Source of the DNA: Spinellus fusiger | Taxonomy: Eukaryota > Mucoromycota > Mucoromycetes > Mucorales > Phycomycetaceae | Assembly (NCBI GenBank): GCA_025094145.1 | Contig: JALLLS010000001.1 | Location: 1,054,001-1,118,000, forward strand | Reading direction: 5' to 3' | Length of the DNA: 64,000 bases | Part shown: piece by piece, positions 37,125-49,989 of the stretch | Layout: each line of letters starts with the position of its first letter | Position numbering within the stretch: the first letter of the stretch is position 1 | Translations under genes and position numbers: made by a program | The notes under the pieces: generated by a model | The model's input: the letters and a program-made list of their open reading frames with translations, nothing else | The model's database searches: none | Told to the model about the DNA's origin: nothing

Positions 37125-37290
37125 CTAGTTTACTCTTCTATTTAGCAAAGTACACCCACACCCACATGTACACACCCACACACCCACACACACTCACACA
37201 CATATTGTTTTTGTATCTACAGTTTGTATCGATATTAAAATAAGCTTATTTTCAATGAATGATCTATTTTAGAGTCTCTCTCTCTCTTTT

Positions 37291-39297
37291 CTATAGTTTC
37301 TTTTTCTGTTGGCTTGGTGCCTGTTCTTCCTCTACTGTGCCTTGGGATACACGCGTTACCCATTTGGTTTTGGAGGGATGAGGAAATAGATCTCCCCACA
37401 TTGATTTACGAGCATCTCTGTAAGGAATCTTGCCTTGGGATTTAGGAATAGAAGTTCGCTGAATTTCTCCTGTTCAGAATATATGAGAATGGATCAGTAT
37501 GGGCTGTAGTGCGGGTAAGAAAAGACTTCCTTACCCTTCTCAACACAAAGGTCCATGACTACGTGGCCTTTGTTTTTCAAGGGTGGCTGGATGAGTCTTG
37601 GCCATGCATAAGCAGCTTCCGAGAATCCTGTGTGTTCCGAGTCAGTGGCACTTGTGGGTCTTGGTCCTTTTCGCAGTACCACATAGGAATATTTTGCATC
37701 TTCTGTATTGAATTTCGAGTGTTTTGTTTTCATCTATTTTATTGTTAGCTACTGCTCTTTATTATTACTACTATCACTATTATTACTACTACTACTACTA
37801 TCACTACTATCACTTATTTCATTCAGCTTACCAAGAAAGAGGGTCGCTCTACTCTTTGTGAGAAATGGCACCAGGCCTTCTTTAAGTTGGCTTGAGGAGA
37901 GAACAGAAGGGGGCAAGGACGGTCATGAGGACACTAGTCATACTATGTTCACTACGAGTTTGAAGTACAAAAAGAATACCTACAGGTGCTACTACATGGA
38001 CTTGCTGATCTTTCCTCTTCTCTGCATCCAATATCCATTGACGAGCACGTGCTACAATGGAGAATCCAACGGGTGTGCCACGCTCAATCAACACCTGAGT
38101 AAGTGAATACTAAGCTTACAGACACAACTCACCAGAACATCCCCTGTCTGCTCCCATAGCTGCTCCATTGTGGATCTTTGCAGTGCCAATGAAGCAATGT
38201 CTCCCAAGGCAAATGCACTCACTACAAGATCTGTTTTGCACTGTAGAAAGATGAGTTGACCTTGCCTCCCTCTCCCCTTCTACTTACATTGGGATCCACA
38301 GCAAGGTACCGCTTGAATTCAATGGGCAATGTTTCTGTTTTCTTGACAGACTCTAGAACATTATTAGATGTTTCTTTCTTTCTTTCTATACATTACCTTG
38401 CAGTGTCTCTGCTACACGTAGCATGTCCTCTGAAAGATCAACCCCCACATATTTATCAATATCAAACACATCCTGTGCTGCCCTGTGATAACATGCATTA
38501 GTTAGTAAGAAGCTAATCTATTTTATTTTTCCCAACTTCATTTGTCCCTACCATATGGCAGTACCAGGTCCTGTGCCAAAATCAAGCATTGTTTTGGGAC
38601 AGAAGTCTTTTATACGCTTATTCACTTCCTCCAATACATTTGTCACAGCTGCATATGTGGAAGGCAGCACACCAGCAGCATAGGCCATGGATTCTCTAGG
38701 GCCATAGGACACATTGTGTGGTTCAAGAATCTCCGTGGTGTTTTGAGTGTCTTTGTTTCTGCCTTTCAGAGTACTTTTCTGGGTATTCCGAGTCTCTTTG
38801 GCAGAGGGAGATGTCTCCTGTTCAGACTGTAGTCTTGCTGTAGATCGCATGGCCTCATACAGTCTCAAGGCATCTGTTCGAATCAAACGCTTGTCCTGTT
38901 GCTCTTGTTGTGTGAGTCGATCCAATGTCTGTTACCTGAGCACTTACTGTCAATAAGGTCAGAAATACTCTGGGAGAGTGCTTTTGGCAGGTGAACACAG
39001 CCAATTCTCTTCTTCCCAAACTCTGCCTCGGGGGATCCACGGACATGGTGTTCGGATGTCAAGAGATCGGCCATGGGAGCGTCCATCATACGAGATCTAT
39101 GCAGTGATGAGGCATGTTTTCAAGTTGTTTTCTTTTTTTTTTCTTTTTTCTTTTTTCTTTCTTTCTTACTGGGTTGGTTCACTGTCCAATAACAACAACT
39201 CCTTTTCGTCCATGAAGATAACCCGTTGAGTAGCATAGAGACGTCTAGTGTACTGTATCTGTCGTAAGGGTCCTAGTCTGAGGATTCGCATTGTCAT
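37291..39297 (-). CDS. RSM22: Rsm22-type mitoribosome methyltransferase-like protein, 10 exons
   Basis: Exons (minus): 39297-39170, 39096-38948, 38903-38552, 38482-38397, 38352-38288, 38240-38133, 38094-37984, 37933-37832, 37733-37535 and 37469-37291, giving 492 aa. An arginine-rich mitochondrial presequence (MTMRILRLGPLRQIQYTRR) precedes a class I methyltransferase fold: MLDFGTGPGTAIW (SAM motif I), VGVDLSEDML, then LIERGTPVGF. The cysteine motif CPHDRPCPL and WCHFSQRVERPSFL follow, then YSYVVLRKG, all hallmarks of Rsm22/METTL17. The family binds an Fe-S cluster and assists small mitoribosomal subunit assembly. The 38-nt intron 38095-38132 is among the shortest here. The gene is divergent from the Hsp70-like gene. 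Confidence 0.93.
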
Positions 39298-39392
39298 GGT
39301 AAAGACGCAAGCCACACCCAGGGACAGGTCCGTTGTTGTAATTTGAATGTCAGCGGTGCCTGATGCCTTGTACAACCCCCTCTTTGGGCCTG

Positions 39393-39400
39393 TATAAAAA
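39393..39400 (+). promoter_or_regulatory. TATA-box candidate for the Hsp70-like gene
   Basis: TATAAAAA lies 117 bp upstream of the start codon at 39517, inside the 219-bp intergenic region shared with RSM22. It is a candidate only; no heat-shock element was recognised. Confidence 0.4.
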
Positions 39401-39516
39401 GGAACTGGTCTCCTCAGTGCAAAACATCTTTTTCTGCTGTTGAGGTTTCCTTACGTGAATCCTTCCTTTCTTTCTGCTTGCTTGCTCTCCTTTATTTCTA
39501 TTTTACTCTTATAAGC

Positions 39517-41759
39517 ATGATAGAAGAAACTCAGGCATTTGATCTCTCGGACTATTCTTATGTCATTGGCATTGGTAATTCATAAAGAAAGAAAAAAAAA
39601 AGAAGAAAAAAAAGAACGAAAGAAGCCCGTCACTTATTGTAGATAGACTTTGGCACCACCTTCTCTGGCTGTTGTTATGCGTTTACCAAGGATGGAGGAG
39701 ACGAGATCATTGATATTACAAGATGGTAAGTCCTTTACTCTAAACGATACAGAAGTTGTAGTGACATTTTATGCACTCCATCTATTCCACACCAGGCCCA
39801 AGCAGGTCAATGTTTATCCAAAGACACCTACTGTCTCTCTCTACCGACAGGGATCCACCAAACTTGCTGCCTGGGGACAAGAAGCTCGGAAGCTGTCCCA
39901 CCGACGCAACAACCACGACCACCTCCTCAGCCGCTTCAAGCTGTACCTGGACGAGAACATCCACCTGGAGCCCCTTCCCAATGGTCTGACGGCTCTTGAG
40001 GTGATCACAGACTATCTCGAGGCATTCCACGCCCATGTCTCTGCCGATCTACAGCGTGGATTTGCATCTAATTACGACCAATCCAAGTTCAGATATTGTC
40101 TTACTGTCCCTGCCATGTGGACTGACAAGGCAAAGGCCATTATGAGAGAGGCCGCGGTACGGGCAGGCATTGTCAATCGATGGGACCACCCCGACCGACT
40201 GATGCTGATCAGTGAGCCTGAGGCAGCTGCTCTTTACTGCGAGAAGAAGAGCGAGCAGTTCAATTTGGGGCATGGACAGCGCTTTATGATATGTGATGCG
40301 GGTGGAGGCACTGTGGATCTCATTGTCTTTGAGATTGATGACGGGGGAAACCGACGGTCTCTTAAAGAAGTGACAAAGGGTCAAGGTGATTCTTGTGGAT
40401 CGACATTTTTGGACATGCGCATGAGAGACTACCTTAAAAAAAGGCTGATGCGCCACACCATCAGCGAGAATGCCATGGAGTCGATGATGGAGGTGTTTAT
40501 AGAGGCCATCAAGGTAAGCCCCAGTGCCCTGCTCTGCAACAAGACACAGCTAATCAAAGACAACAGCCACAATTCGATGGTGAAGAGGAGCAGTTTCTGC
40601 CCCTGCCTGCTTCGCTGGGGCTAGGAGACTTGGATGATCCAGAAGCGGGGATAGAGGACAGCAATCTGCACTTGCCAGCTCAGGAATTGCGCAACCACGT
40701 GTTTGAGCCTGTCATCCAGCAGGTGCTGCAGCTGATTGATGATCAGCTCTCCCAATCACGAATACGTCTCGATGCCATCTTCTTAGTGGGCGGGTTTGGG
40801 CAATCTGTCTATCTCTACAAGCGGGTACAAGAGATGTTTGCCCAGAGAGTTGGGTTTATAGGAGTACCGCCTCGTGGTGAGCTGGCTGTTGTGAGGGGTG
40901 CAGTCTATTTCGGACTCAACCCTCGTATGGTGTCTGAGCGTGTATCTCGACGAACGTATGGTGTAGAGACTCGTATGGTGTTTGACCCTCGCCAGGACCC
41001 GCCTGAACAGTGCATCAAGGGTGACGATGGACGTCTGTTTTGTAAGCAGCGGTACAGTGTCTATGTGCAAAAGGGACAGGCGATTAAAGGAGACGAGTGC
41101 ATTTCCAAGAACTTTATGATTGCCTATCCCAATGACACTGACACAGGTAAGCGTCGTGGCTGTTGGGTGTTGTTGGGTGTTGTTGGGTGTGTTGTTCTAC
41201 TGGAGGTGCACTGACATGGACGGGTGGCATTCTAGATCTGTTTGCCTATGATGGAGACAGCGTCCCTCGCCTCACCACCCACCACCATGTGTTCAAGGTG
41301 GCCCACTTCCCTATCAAAATGCCCAAGTTCAATGATGTACAGAAGGGTGAGCCTGTGTTTATGACCATCAAAATGTTCTTTGGACAGACAGAAATCAAGA
41401 TTGAGGCCCATATACGAGACAGAATCTTCACCTTCACTTCTGCCTTTGAGACAGTCGAGTCAACACACTTGGCCAGTACAATGCAGTCAATGCATCTGAA
41501 GCCCAACGAACTAGAAGTACCAGGCATTGGCTATTATGGAAACACATCAAGCTCAAATCTTTCCTCTGGCTCTGTCTCTCGGCCACCTTCTATTCCTCCA
41601 AGCAATGATTCTGCCTCGGGCTATCCTTCTCCTGCCAGATCCTATCCTCGGAGTGTACGTGAGGATGAAGACTCATGCGACGGTGATTCCAAACACTCTG
41701 CCAGTGTGAATGTCACAAAGAAGTTGTTTGGAACATTTAAATTTGGCAAGCGCAAGTAA
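39517..41759 (+). CDS. Hsp70-like ATPase (HSPA12-type)
   Basis: Exons 39517-39574, 39647-39725, 39796-40513, 40567-41146 and 41236-41759, giving 652 aa. Nucleotide-binding motifs of the actin/Hsp70 fold are present: VIGIDFGTTFSG (phosphate 1), MICDAGGGTVDL (phosphate 2) and FLVGGFGQSVYLYKRV (adenosine). The substrate half lacks a canonical Hsp70 beta-sandwich and ends in a Ser/Pro-rich tail with a basic end (FGTFKFGKRK), as in fungal proteins related to HSPA12. Such genes are numerous in Mucoromycota; substrates are unknown. Codon use is GC-richer than its neighbours. Confidence 0.88.
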
Positions 41760-42111
41760 ACAAAAACAAAACATAAGCAAGCAAGCAAGCACTTGGTTAT
41801 ATAGTATATAGCCTATATATCCCCCCTTCTCTTTACATTTAATTTGTATTCACTTTTTTGTATTTCTTTACTACAATATCCAACAAGGCATCTTTTCTTT
41901 TTCTTCTCTTTTCTTCTCCTGCTATTACCGTTATTCTTTCTTTCTTTTTTTAATATTATTACTAAAATCCATATTGTTCATTCTAAAAAAATAATAATAA
42001 CCACTGTACAAAAGAATAACCTAATAACATAAGAAAAGAAAAGAAAAAAGAGGGTGGGATGACTACTGCCGCCAATCCCGGGACTGTTGTGTATCTTTAT
42101 TATAACCCTTT

Positions 42112-42675
42112 TTATGCCTCAAGGACATTGCGCTCAGAGACGTAGATACCGTCCAAGAACTTACGGATATCTTTGTTCTTGACCAAGCAAGACTGCTGGA
42201 TATCGGCAGCACACTGAGAGACAGCCTCAAGATCGTTACCGGTCAGGACCAACTCATCCTTCTGGGCCTTGGAAGACTCAACAAGGACACCTTCACGCAT
42301 CTTGACACGGAAAACAACCTTTTGACCAAGGAAGTTACGGATCTCCACATCCTTACCACCGTTGTTGATAATGCAGTTGATGGGGAAATGTGCGTAGACG
42401 TAACGCATCTTGTACTCGAAGCCCTTGGTCACACCGGTGATCATGTTGTTGATCAAGGAGCGGACAGTGCGAATACAGGCGACGTGCTTACGGAGACCGT
42501 GGTGGACGACGAACTTGAGCTTGTCTTTGCTTTGGAACTTGATTTCAATGCTCAAGTGACCAAAGTCCTTCTTCAACTCGCCACGGGGACCGGTGACGGT
42601 GACAGAGCGGGCCTTGACAGACACATTGACACCAGTGGGAATGGTGAGTTCATCATCCTTGTAAATGTCCTTCAT
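42112..42675 (-). CDS. RPL9: 60S ribosomal protein L9 (uL6)
   Basis: Single exon, 187 aa. Recognised by [61 protein letters not shown] and [15 protein letters not shown], which are near-invariant in eukaryotic L9. It forms part of the large subunit near the GTPase-associated centre. It is the only intronless conserved gene in the window apart from nothing else seen, and its codon use is biased to C/G-ending codons, as expected for high expression. Confidence 0.97.
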   Translation of the reverse strand: MKDIYKDDELTIPTGVNVSVKARSVTVTGPRGELKKDFGHLSIEIKFQSKDKLKFVVHHGLRKHVACIRTVRSLINNMITGVTKGFEYKMRYVYAHFPINCIINNGGKDVEIRNFLGQKVVFRVKMREGVLVESSKAQKDELVLTGNDLEAVSQCAADIQQSCLVKNKDIRKFLDGIYVSERNVLEA

Positions 42676-44169
42676 TGTTTCGGATACACGGTTCTATCAA
42701 GGGAGAAAAGAAGGATGGATGGATGGCCCACGGAAGGATGGATTAAATCATGGCAAGGAAGAAGATACCGGAGAGCGGTGGCTTGGTGGTATTAGCCAAT
42801 AGAGTGTGGATATGGAATACAACCTATCCAATGTTGACTAAAGCTGACACTTCTTTTCATTTTGTCTCTTTTGTCTTTTATTCATTAGTGGGGAAGCGGT
42901 TGGTTTTGTTTTTGAATAGAACAAACAGTGTAAATAGTATTGCTATTACTATTACTATTACTATTGTAATGACTACACTACACCATACTATATTATACTA
43001 TACCTGTGTTTCTGTCGGTGTTTGAATGTGCTGTTTTAATTCTATAGACAGATTCTTGGGATTCATGCTAAGTATGTTTTATACACTGTTGGATAGAATA
43101 GCTATTGTTTACTAATGGGTAGCTATTAATTTATTACTATTAATAGTATTAATGTTATTCACTATTAGATAGCTATTAATATTAATGTTATTCACTATTA
43201 GATAGCTATTTATTTTTTTATTTATATTTATTAATGTTATTCACTATTAGATAGCTATTACCACTAATGATAGTGCATTAGAATAGAACCCATAGAGTTA
43301 ATAAACAGTACCAAGGAGAAATAGAATAGACAAGTAAAATAAAACACTAGTCTGAGTTAACAAGAACTGTTCAACATCCCATGAAGGATGGTTATCTTGG
43401 CTACATTTGACTAGGCAATGGCTTCTAGCTTACAAGAATAAATGTAGTATAAAAGTACTAGCATAGTATACAACTGTTCATCCTCCTATAGACACCACTC
43501 CTGTTCTTATCTTATTTTATCCAAACAGAATAGACACAAGGTACAGCTCTTTAAGTTACTAGAGTGAATAGTTGACTTGGTGTTATAAGTGTCAGTGCAC
43601 TGGTAGGACACTAGTATGTATATTTCTCAGAAAATATAGTTTAAATAGGCGTAAGGTGAGACAGATTTACTTAACATTTAACTATGAGACAATCGCTTTT
43701 CTCCATTATCAATGCATTTTTAGTCTCTCTTTTAGTCCTTATTCCCTTCCTATTTATAGGCAGACTTATCATTTCTCAAGCATAATTGTACGACTTGCCT
43801 TCTGGCGTAAGAAAATCATTGAAAAGGGTGCCTTGTTGATCATTTTAGAGTCCGAACCCACACCAGCACATACTTCAATGCTATCGTCTTTACTTGACAG
43901 GTCTCTTTTATCATCAGGTACAAACACCAAAGGAATTCCAAACAGAAGAATGGAAAACTGCGTTCATTATTGTTCTTTTTTCTTTTTCTTTTTTTAAAAA
44001 AAAATACCAGTAAAATAATTCTATAGGCTATATACAAAATAAAGTAGAATCAGTTGATGAATCAGTCATTCTACAAGACTTTTCTTTTTTTTTCCAATAA
44101 TAATCTTTAAACAAGAATAAAGTAGATCCAGCCAAATGGAATGCATTATGGACACTTCTCCAAATCCTT
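42676..44169. other. Intergenic DNA with AT-rich repeats
   Basis: Contains the RPL9 promoter near 42690-42800, (CTATTA)n near 42940 and a three-copy repeat at 43130-43262. An ORF at 43572-43997 (+) has no recognisable domain and low coding quality. Confidence 0.6.
43130..43262. repeat. Three-copy repeat with unit ATGTTATTCACTATTAGATAGC
   Basis: The sequence TTATTCACTATTAGATAG occurs three times, spaced 32 and 50 bp, joined by TATTAA-rich DNA. Confidence 0.8.
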
Positions 44170-45499
44170 TTAGATACCAAAGGGTCCTTCATCAGAGACA
44201 GAGTTCTGTGCTTGTTTTTGTTCGAGCATCTCAACAATCTGCTGAATAGCCAACTGATTCTGTTGGATAAGGGCTGCTAATGTTTGTATTTGTTCCATGA
44301 TTGCCACATGGTTGGTGTTGATGAGATCAAATCCTCCATCGAGAGGTCTCATATTGGCAAAGGCATCATCCACCAAGGAAGGCCGACGCTCCACGTGTGT
44401 GGATTCTATAGGTTCTTCATCGCTTGTTTGTGCTCTTTGTGCCAAGTACTGACGGCGACGCATCACTTCCCATACAACTGTGAAGTTTCTTCCAACAATA
44501 ATCGAGGGCAAAGCAATAAGCTACAACATACATATACACATACACATACAAAAAGAGAGCCTATAAATACAGGATTCTTTCTTTTCTTCTTGTAGATATT
44601 TACTAGTACTCCAAACATCATGGCAGGAAATGTAATTAGTTTTCCAATGAATGTAGCAGGTACCATGTCGCCTAGAGAAGAAAGTCCAATGAAATAATGA
44701 TAAAAGTCTATAGCCAGCTCAACTTACCATAGCCAGTGGTAGTAATGGTAACTACAACAAACCAAAAGGCAGCAGGGATGCTATCAAAATCACTAGATAT
44801 CCCATTGAGTCTCTCTTTTTCTTTTTCTTTATATGGATATGGATATGGATATGGATGTATAGAAAGTTGAATGATGCTATACCTTGGATCTCCATTAGAT
44901 GTAACAAACGCCTCGAGAGCTGCATCCCATGTGCCGCGTTCTGCAAAATACAAAAGAGTAGAAAACAAGACCACAGATGTCACTAGAAAGAAGAACAGAG
45001 CAGACAGGGCATCCCCTGATCTACGCAGGGCCACCATCATGACCTCTAGTGTCATCACCAGTGAGCTAGAGTATTTATAAGTTTTGAACAATCTCAATAG
45101 CCGAAAAAGACGCAGGATAGTAAATCGGAATTCATAAGTCTTTAACATCCACAAGAACAATGGGTTATTCAGTGTCTTATTTCAAATAGTCAATGATATC
45201 GTATTACCGTATCATGCTGGGCCAAGAGCTCAATGTAGAATGGAACAATAGAGATAAAGTCAATGATGGAAATGGGAGCTGTTGAGAGTGAGTTGTCATT
45301 TTGTATCCAACAGTATCTGATAGTCTTACACAAAAAAAAGCGTGCCAGCATAGCAAATGTATCGGAATGAGCGAATATTCGTAACATGTATTCCAATGAA
45401 AAGAGCAGCACCATGGCTGTTTCCACATTTAACCTGTAAATAAAACACTCTCTATGAATACAGTGTACCAAGACACCAATAATACCAATAATAATAATA

Positions 45500-45547
<48 letters not shown>

Positions 45548-46118
45548 TCAGAGTGAGTACTTTCCATACACGACTACTTTCTGCGGAACGGAAAGCCGGA
45601 ATAGTCTCAATAGTAGTGGTAAGAGCACTAAATACAATCAGAAAAGAAACAGCAATATTGGTCCAAAATGCACTATCACTGCTAGAAGGGTCTTCTAATA
45701 AGAGATAGACAGTGCGTTTGAGAGGGTGTTTGAATTCGTCTTGGGGATGATAAATAGGATCATCGTCTCCCGGATGTCCTCCCCAAAATGAGTGTCTGCG
45801 GTGTCGACTTGGCTGGGCTTTCTGAGTTTGCTGTGACATTTGTGCTTCCTGTGCTTCCTGTGCTTCCTGTGCTTCCTGTGGCTCTTGCTCCAGCCGCTCA
45901 TACTGGTGGTTTTGTGATTGAGTTTTTTGTGACTGTTGTATAGCAGGATAAGGTGAGCGAGACGATGAGCCCAAGTCTGCCATGTCAACACGCATGTCAC
46001 TGGAGCTCATGGATGAGTGGTCTGATGTTTCCTGTAGCTCTATGGCCTCCAATAAACCGTGTGAATTCTCTTCATCGTTGCGTTGTGTTTTTTTGGTAGA
46101 AAAGCGTCCTATTCGCAT
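44170..46118 (-). CDS. Voltage-gated potassium channel (six-TM, Kv type)
   Basis: Exons (minus): 46118-45565 (end uncertain), 45433-45330, 45278-45208, 45139-44883, 44792-44728, 44671-44604 and 44520-44170, giving about 489 aa. Seen: S1 NIAVSFLIVFSALTTTI, S2 AMVLLFSLEYMLRIF, S3 SIIDFISIVPFYIEL, S4 with regular arginines RFTILRLFRLLRLFKTYK, pore helix and filter VVTITTTGYGD, S6 FPAMMFGVLLIALPSIIVG, and a C-terminal coiled coil (IMEQIQTLAALIQQNQ). TTTGYGD is the K+ filter, so it should conduct K+ across a membrane on depolarisation. The N-terminal cytosolic part has a QEA repeat. The first junction is problematic: frame and the S2 pattern want TGG-TTA-AAT, which implies a GA-AG intron. The exon 4 acceptor could also lie further upstream (about 45169), a very short intron. 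Confidence 0.9.
45479..45545. repeat. (AAT)n microsatellite inside the K+ channel intron
   Basis: About 20 AAT units lie within the first intron of the channel gene on its non-template strand. Confidence 0.9.
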
Positions 46119-47167
46119 ACAGGCCAATACCACTCGGAGACAAGTAGAAAAAGAAAAGAGAGGCGAGAGACTTCAGCCATGACCAATCAGTGGATTCAGG
46201 CTAGCCTCACTTTCTCCTCCTCCCCCTTTGTGGACTGTGTTTCTGAGTGTTACCGCTTAGAAAGTGGGCGATCAAAATAAATAAATAAACAAAATAAGAA
46301 AAATAGAAAGTAAAATTAAAATTAAAATAAACAGAGGATTCTTTGGGTTCTATTGACGGCCAAAGAAGAAGAGGAAGAAGAAGGATGGAGTCATGTAACT
46401 GTTGCCCTGTTGGCTCATTAGATGATACTCTTCCTTTGATCTGTAAGCTATGTTACTAGCTATGCTGCTTAATGATAGTGCCATCTGTCATGTTGACATG
46501 CTTTGTTAGATACAAATGGAGCCCATAGCTGACTGTAGTAGGTGGACAATTAAATATTGACACCACACTAGTCTTGACTAGATTCAACAGATCATTTAAA
46601 TCTTTGTTATTTGGAGGAGTTCTTTGTCAGTATAGAGAAGGAGAAAGTAGATCTCGGAGTAGTGTCCATGGCCATTGGATCTATTTCAGCAGCCGATGGT
46701 GGGTGGTTTGGGTTGAGGAAGAAGCATAAAGTAAATAGACCGTGACTGCTATTGTAAGACACCTCATGTGTTCTACAGAAGAATAGGTAATAAGAGATGG
46801 CGGATGATCTTGTGTGCTGTGGCATCTTATCCCTCTGCAATTGAGAATCCCATAGACTGCGAAAAAGACAAGGAGGATGTTGGTAAGATGTTGGTTTTAG
46901 ACGGAGAGAAAGAACATGGCACAGGGAAACGGACATTCAAGTCATCAGAAGAGTGCTAAAACACAGTCCTACTCTTTCCTAGGACTCCTATAGAAAGGTA
47001 GGGTACTTGCAATAAAAGTATGGATTCACAGTAAAGAGGGCTATAAAGTAAGGAATAGAATGAGTGGATTTATGTTCATATTAGAAGGAATGGAAATGGA
47101 ATCTTTTTTCTTTTAGAATACTATCTCTGGAGATTATAGATAAATGGGCCATTCTAATGCCCGTAGT
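46119..47167. other. Intergenic DNA between K+ channel and BORCS5-like genes
   Basis: No gene supported. An ORF at 46607-46936 (-) and short plus-strand ORFs lack recognisable domains or splice support. Confidence 0.5.
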
Positions 47168-48695
47168 TTATGGATTCTCAGTTGCATGTTCTTCAGTGTT
47201 AGCCAATGTATGGAGTGCAGGGATGCTTAGTGAGCTAGAGAGAGTTCTAAGGCGCTTCTCCACATCCATTCCATCAGAAGCAACGGGTGCAGGGACATGG
47301 ACAGTGGCTGACTGTGTAAATAAGAGTGCTCCTACAGACTTATTCTTTCCTTCCTTCATGGACTGTGCATAGAGAGCAGGATCAATCGAGGCATCCTCCA
47401 TCTCCTCAACAACAGAGTCACTGACATTCACATTGCTGGGGTTGTCTTCACACGGAAGGAGAACACTGTGAGTGCGTTGATAATAGTCAGTCAGTACAGG
47501 CCATTTCTCTGCAATGTATGCACTCTCTAGTCTACATTCAGCTGGGAAGTGTTTATGAATCACTGCAAGAGAAGACATAAGCTGTGATGTCTGCAGATGC
47601 ACCTGCTGTGCCTGTATCTTGAGTGATTTTACTATATGTTCCTACTATAAGTCACTTGGTCCCCTTTGACTTGGAAGTTACCTTGGTTTAGTTTGTCAGA
47701 GACTGTTTTGGATTGAAGAGCGGCACCAACTACAATCTGATTTGCTCGAACACTCATTTCATCTACATGTTTGATTCTCTGCAATAACAATCTCTACAGC
47801 ATGGATTAAACACAGCCATGTCTATTCTACTTTCTATGACTACCTGATCTGCTGTAATATCCATCATCCATGTATTGATATGAGTTTGAAGGCCAACAAG
47901 TATGTCTGTTATGGATTCATGGTTGAGCATTGCAGTGGCTATTCATCATCAGCATAGATTAGCTGTGTTGTTTACTATTGACTAGGGATGGGATTTATCA
48001 GTCATTGCTTACTTACAGCTTATCTCTCTGGACTCATCCCCCATGCCAAGTAAGCTTTCAAATGAAAATGAGCGGCCTGTCTCCTTCAGAAATGGTTCAA
48101 ACTGCATCGTCTACCTTAGTATTGCTACTGATCTTTAGCGTCCACTTCACTCCATACCTTTTGAACTCGGTGTAATCGCTGTAACATCTCATTCTTCTCT
48201 TTTGCCCACTGAAGATCCTTCACTACTTCCACAATACCCTATCATTATTAAGCTATACGTATACTCATTCACTTACAATGTCCTCTTCTATTGGTGAGGA
48301 TGAAATGGAATCTGCTTCACTATGGCCATGGATATCTCTCTTGTGCGAATCTATCCACTATTAGCCTCTTTCTTTCTTTCTCTCTCTCTCTCTTTCTCTG
48401 TTCCATGTTCTGTCCCTACTCTTCTGTCCTTCCACAATGTCTTCTATCGCAGTACCTTTTGTCAGTATGTCTTTATATATCACTTTGAATAGTCGACCCC
48501 ACACTAATACCTTCAGAAACAGACTCCTGTGTGGGTGGTGGCGTGGCTCTCTGACTCTCTCCCTGCTCCTTTTGCTTGACGTTGCTGGAGTATTCCTGAC
48601 CCTAAGAGACATACACCATAAACAAAGTGAGTTGCTGTCACTCTTCAATGACATATTTTAACACCCGGCTCTTCTTTAGGCTATGTCTTTACCAT
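47168..48695 (-). CDS. BORC subunit 5-like protein, predicted N-myristoylated
   Basis: Exons (minus): 48695-48693, 48601-48511, 48350-48277, 48238-48158, 48101-48017, 47938-47844, 47793-47682 and 47631-47168, giving 334 aa. The first coding exon is the ATG alone. The joined N-terminus MGQEYSS fits the N-myristoylation pattern MGxxxS. Downstream order matches human BORCS5: DIGIVEVVKDLQ, then FEPFLKETGRSF (like TFQPLLKG), then LQRIKHVDEMSVRANQIV (like VKRIKEMDLSVETL), and HLQTSQLMSSLAVIHKHFP-ECRLE (like LNSMLPEGERLEPF). BORCS5 anchors the BORC complex on lysosomes and recruits Arl8/kinesin. The Ser/Thr-rich C-terminal third is specific to this protein. All eight phases close. Confidence 0.68.
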
Positions 48696-49131
48696 GGACT
48701 GTGTCGTCTGTCGTTGTTGTGAGACTCACTCTCCATGCATCACTAGTCCATTTCTATTCTTAACACGTGACTCCTCCCTTTATCCCATCTCTCCCATTTC
48801 ATCAGAGAGAGAAGCTCCCTACACACCAGGAGATTTTTCTGGCTTTTAAGCAGTGACACGATCTCCCCTTTACGTCCGAGAATAGTTTGCCCTTTTATGG
48901 AACTGTGTTTAAAATCAAAGGGTTTGTGAATATCTAAATTATTATTCCCTTTTGTAGTATACCTCACTATCAAATTGTATTATCAATAGAATATATTGTT
49001 TATGAATAAAATTGTTTATTATAATAATATACTATTACTATAGCCACTGCTGTTCTAGGTGTATCCCCTCATAGCAATAGAATCTATACCCTAAAAGCCT
49101 TATGTTTTATCCTTGGGAGATAGATAAATGT

Positions 49132-49563
49132 GCTCAGGAGTATACCCTAGACAGCCTAGACAGTATAGAAGAAAGAAAAGACCACCTGGGACTGACTTGA
49201 AAGGAGTCTTTACTTGCCTAATAATAACACAATGAGTGTCTTGTGGAATATGATGAGCTCAAGCCCAGATGAAGACAATGCTTACCTTTTTATCACTAGA
49301 ATAGCCTTTGGTGGTGTCTATTACTTCCTTCTATTGTTTCTCTTTGTTAATAACCACACATTACCTTGCTCAGTTATGCTCATCTTGACGAGTACTTGAA
49401 TATCAAGTTGTATGTGCAGTGTAGGAAATAACAAATATAGAAGAATATCAAAACAAATAATAATATTTCATCTATTATTCTGGTAATGTATACACTAGCC
49501 TCCACTCATAAAATCCACAAGTCAAACAATTCACACTCTATTTGCCTTGAGCCTAAGATACAG
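49132..49563. repeat. Near-invariant 432-bp core shared with 7720-8151
   Basis: Ungapped, with only two differences noticed (C/T in CTATYACTTCC and G/A in AACARATAATAA). Sequence on both sides is visibly more diverged, with indels. It contains a 55-codon ORF starting ATGAGTGTCTTG. Confidence 0.9.
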
Positions 49564-49989
49564 TATTAGAAACAATACTTTATCATTAAGTACTATTGTT
49601 AATACCAGTTACAATAACATAGTTACTGAAGTGATTATAAAAATTGAGTCAATGAATGGCTATAAAGTTCTCAATGTAAGTAAGCTTGGTTCTATTTTAT
49701 GGACAATGACCACTAGAGTTAATTCAGTGTGAGTCCTACAATAAATATTCTTTAAACATTGTCATACTGCAAATACTGTGGGCTTATGGATAACACATTA
49801 TGTTAAGAGAAGAACATCAGTGACTGAGTTATAATTTTGAGGTGATTCTTGTTCTATCTCTTGTCTTTACAGCCAATCATAAGAATATTGCGATTTCATT
49901 CTCAAGATATTTCTTTATATATCCCAACAATCTTTGGGTGTGTAGAGCTACAGATGCAATCAATTAATTGATGTTGAGCATGTTGGATA

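Noticed and set aside
43572..43997. 141-codon plus-strand ORF
   Set aside because: Ends in a poly-T translated tail, has no recognisable domain and no codon bias.
46607..46936. 109-codon minus-strand ORF
   Set aside because: No domain, no intron support; probably chance ORF in the promoter region of the K+ channel gene.
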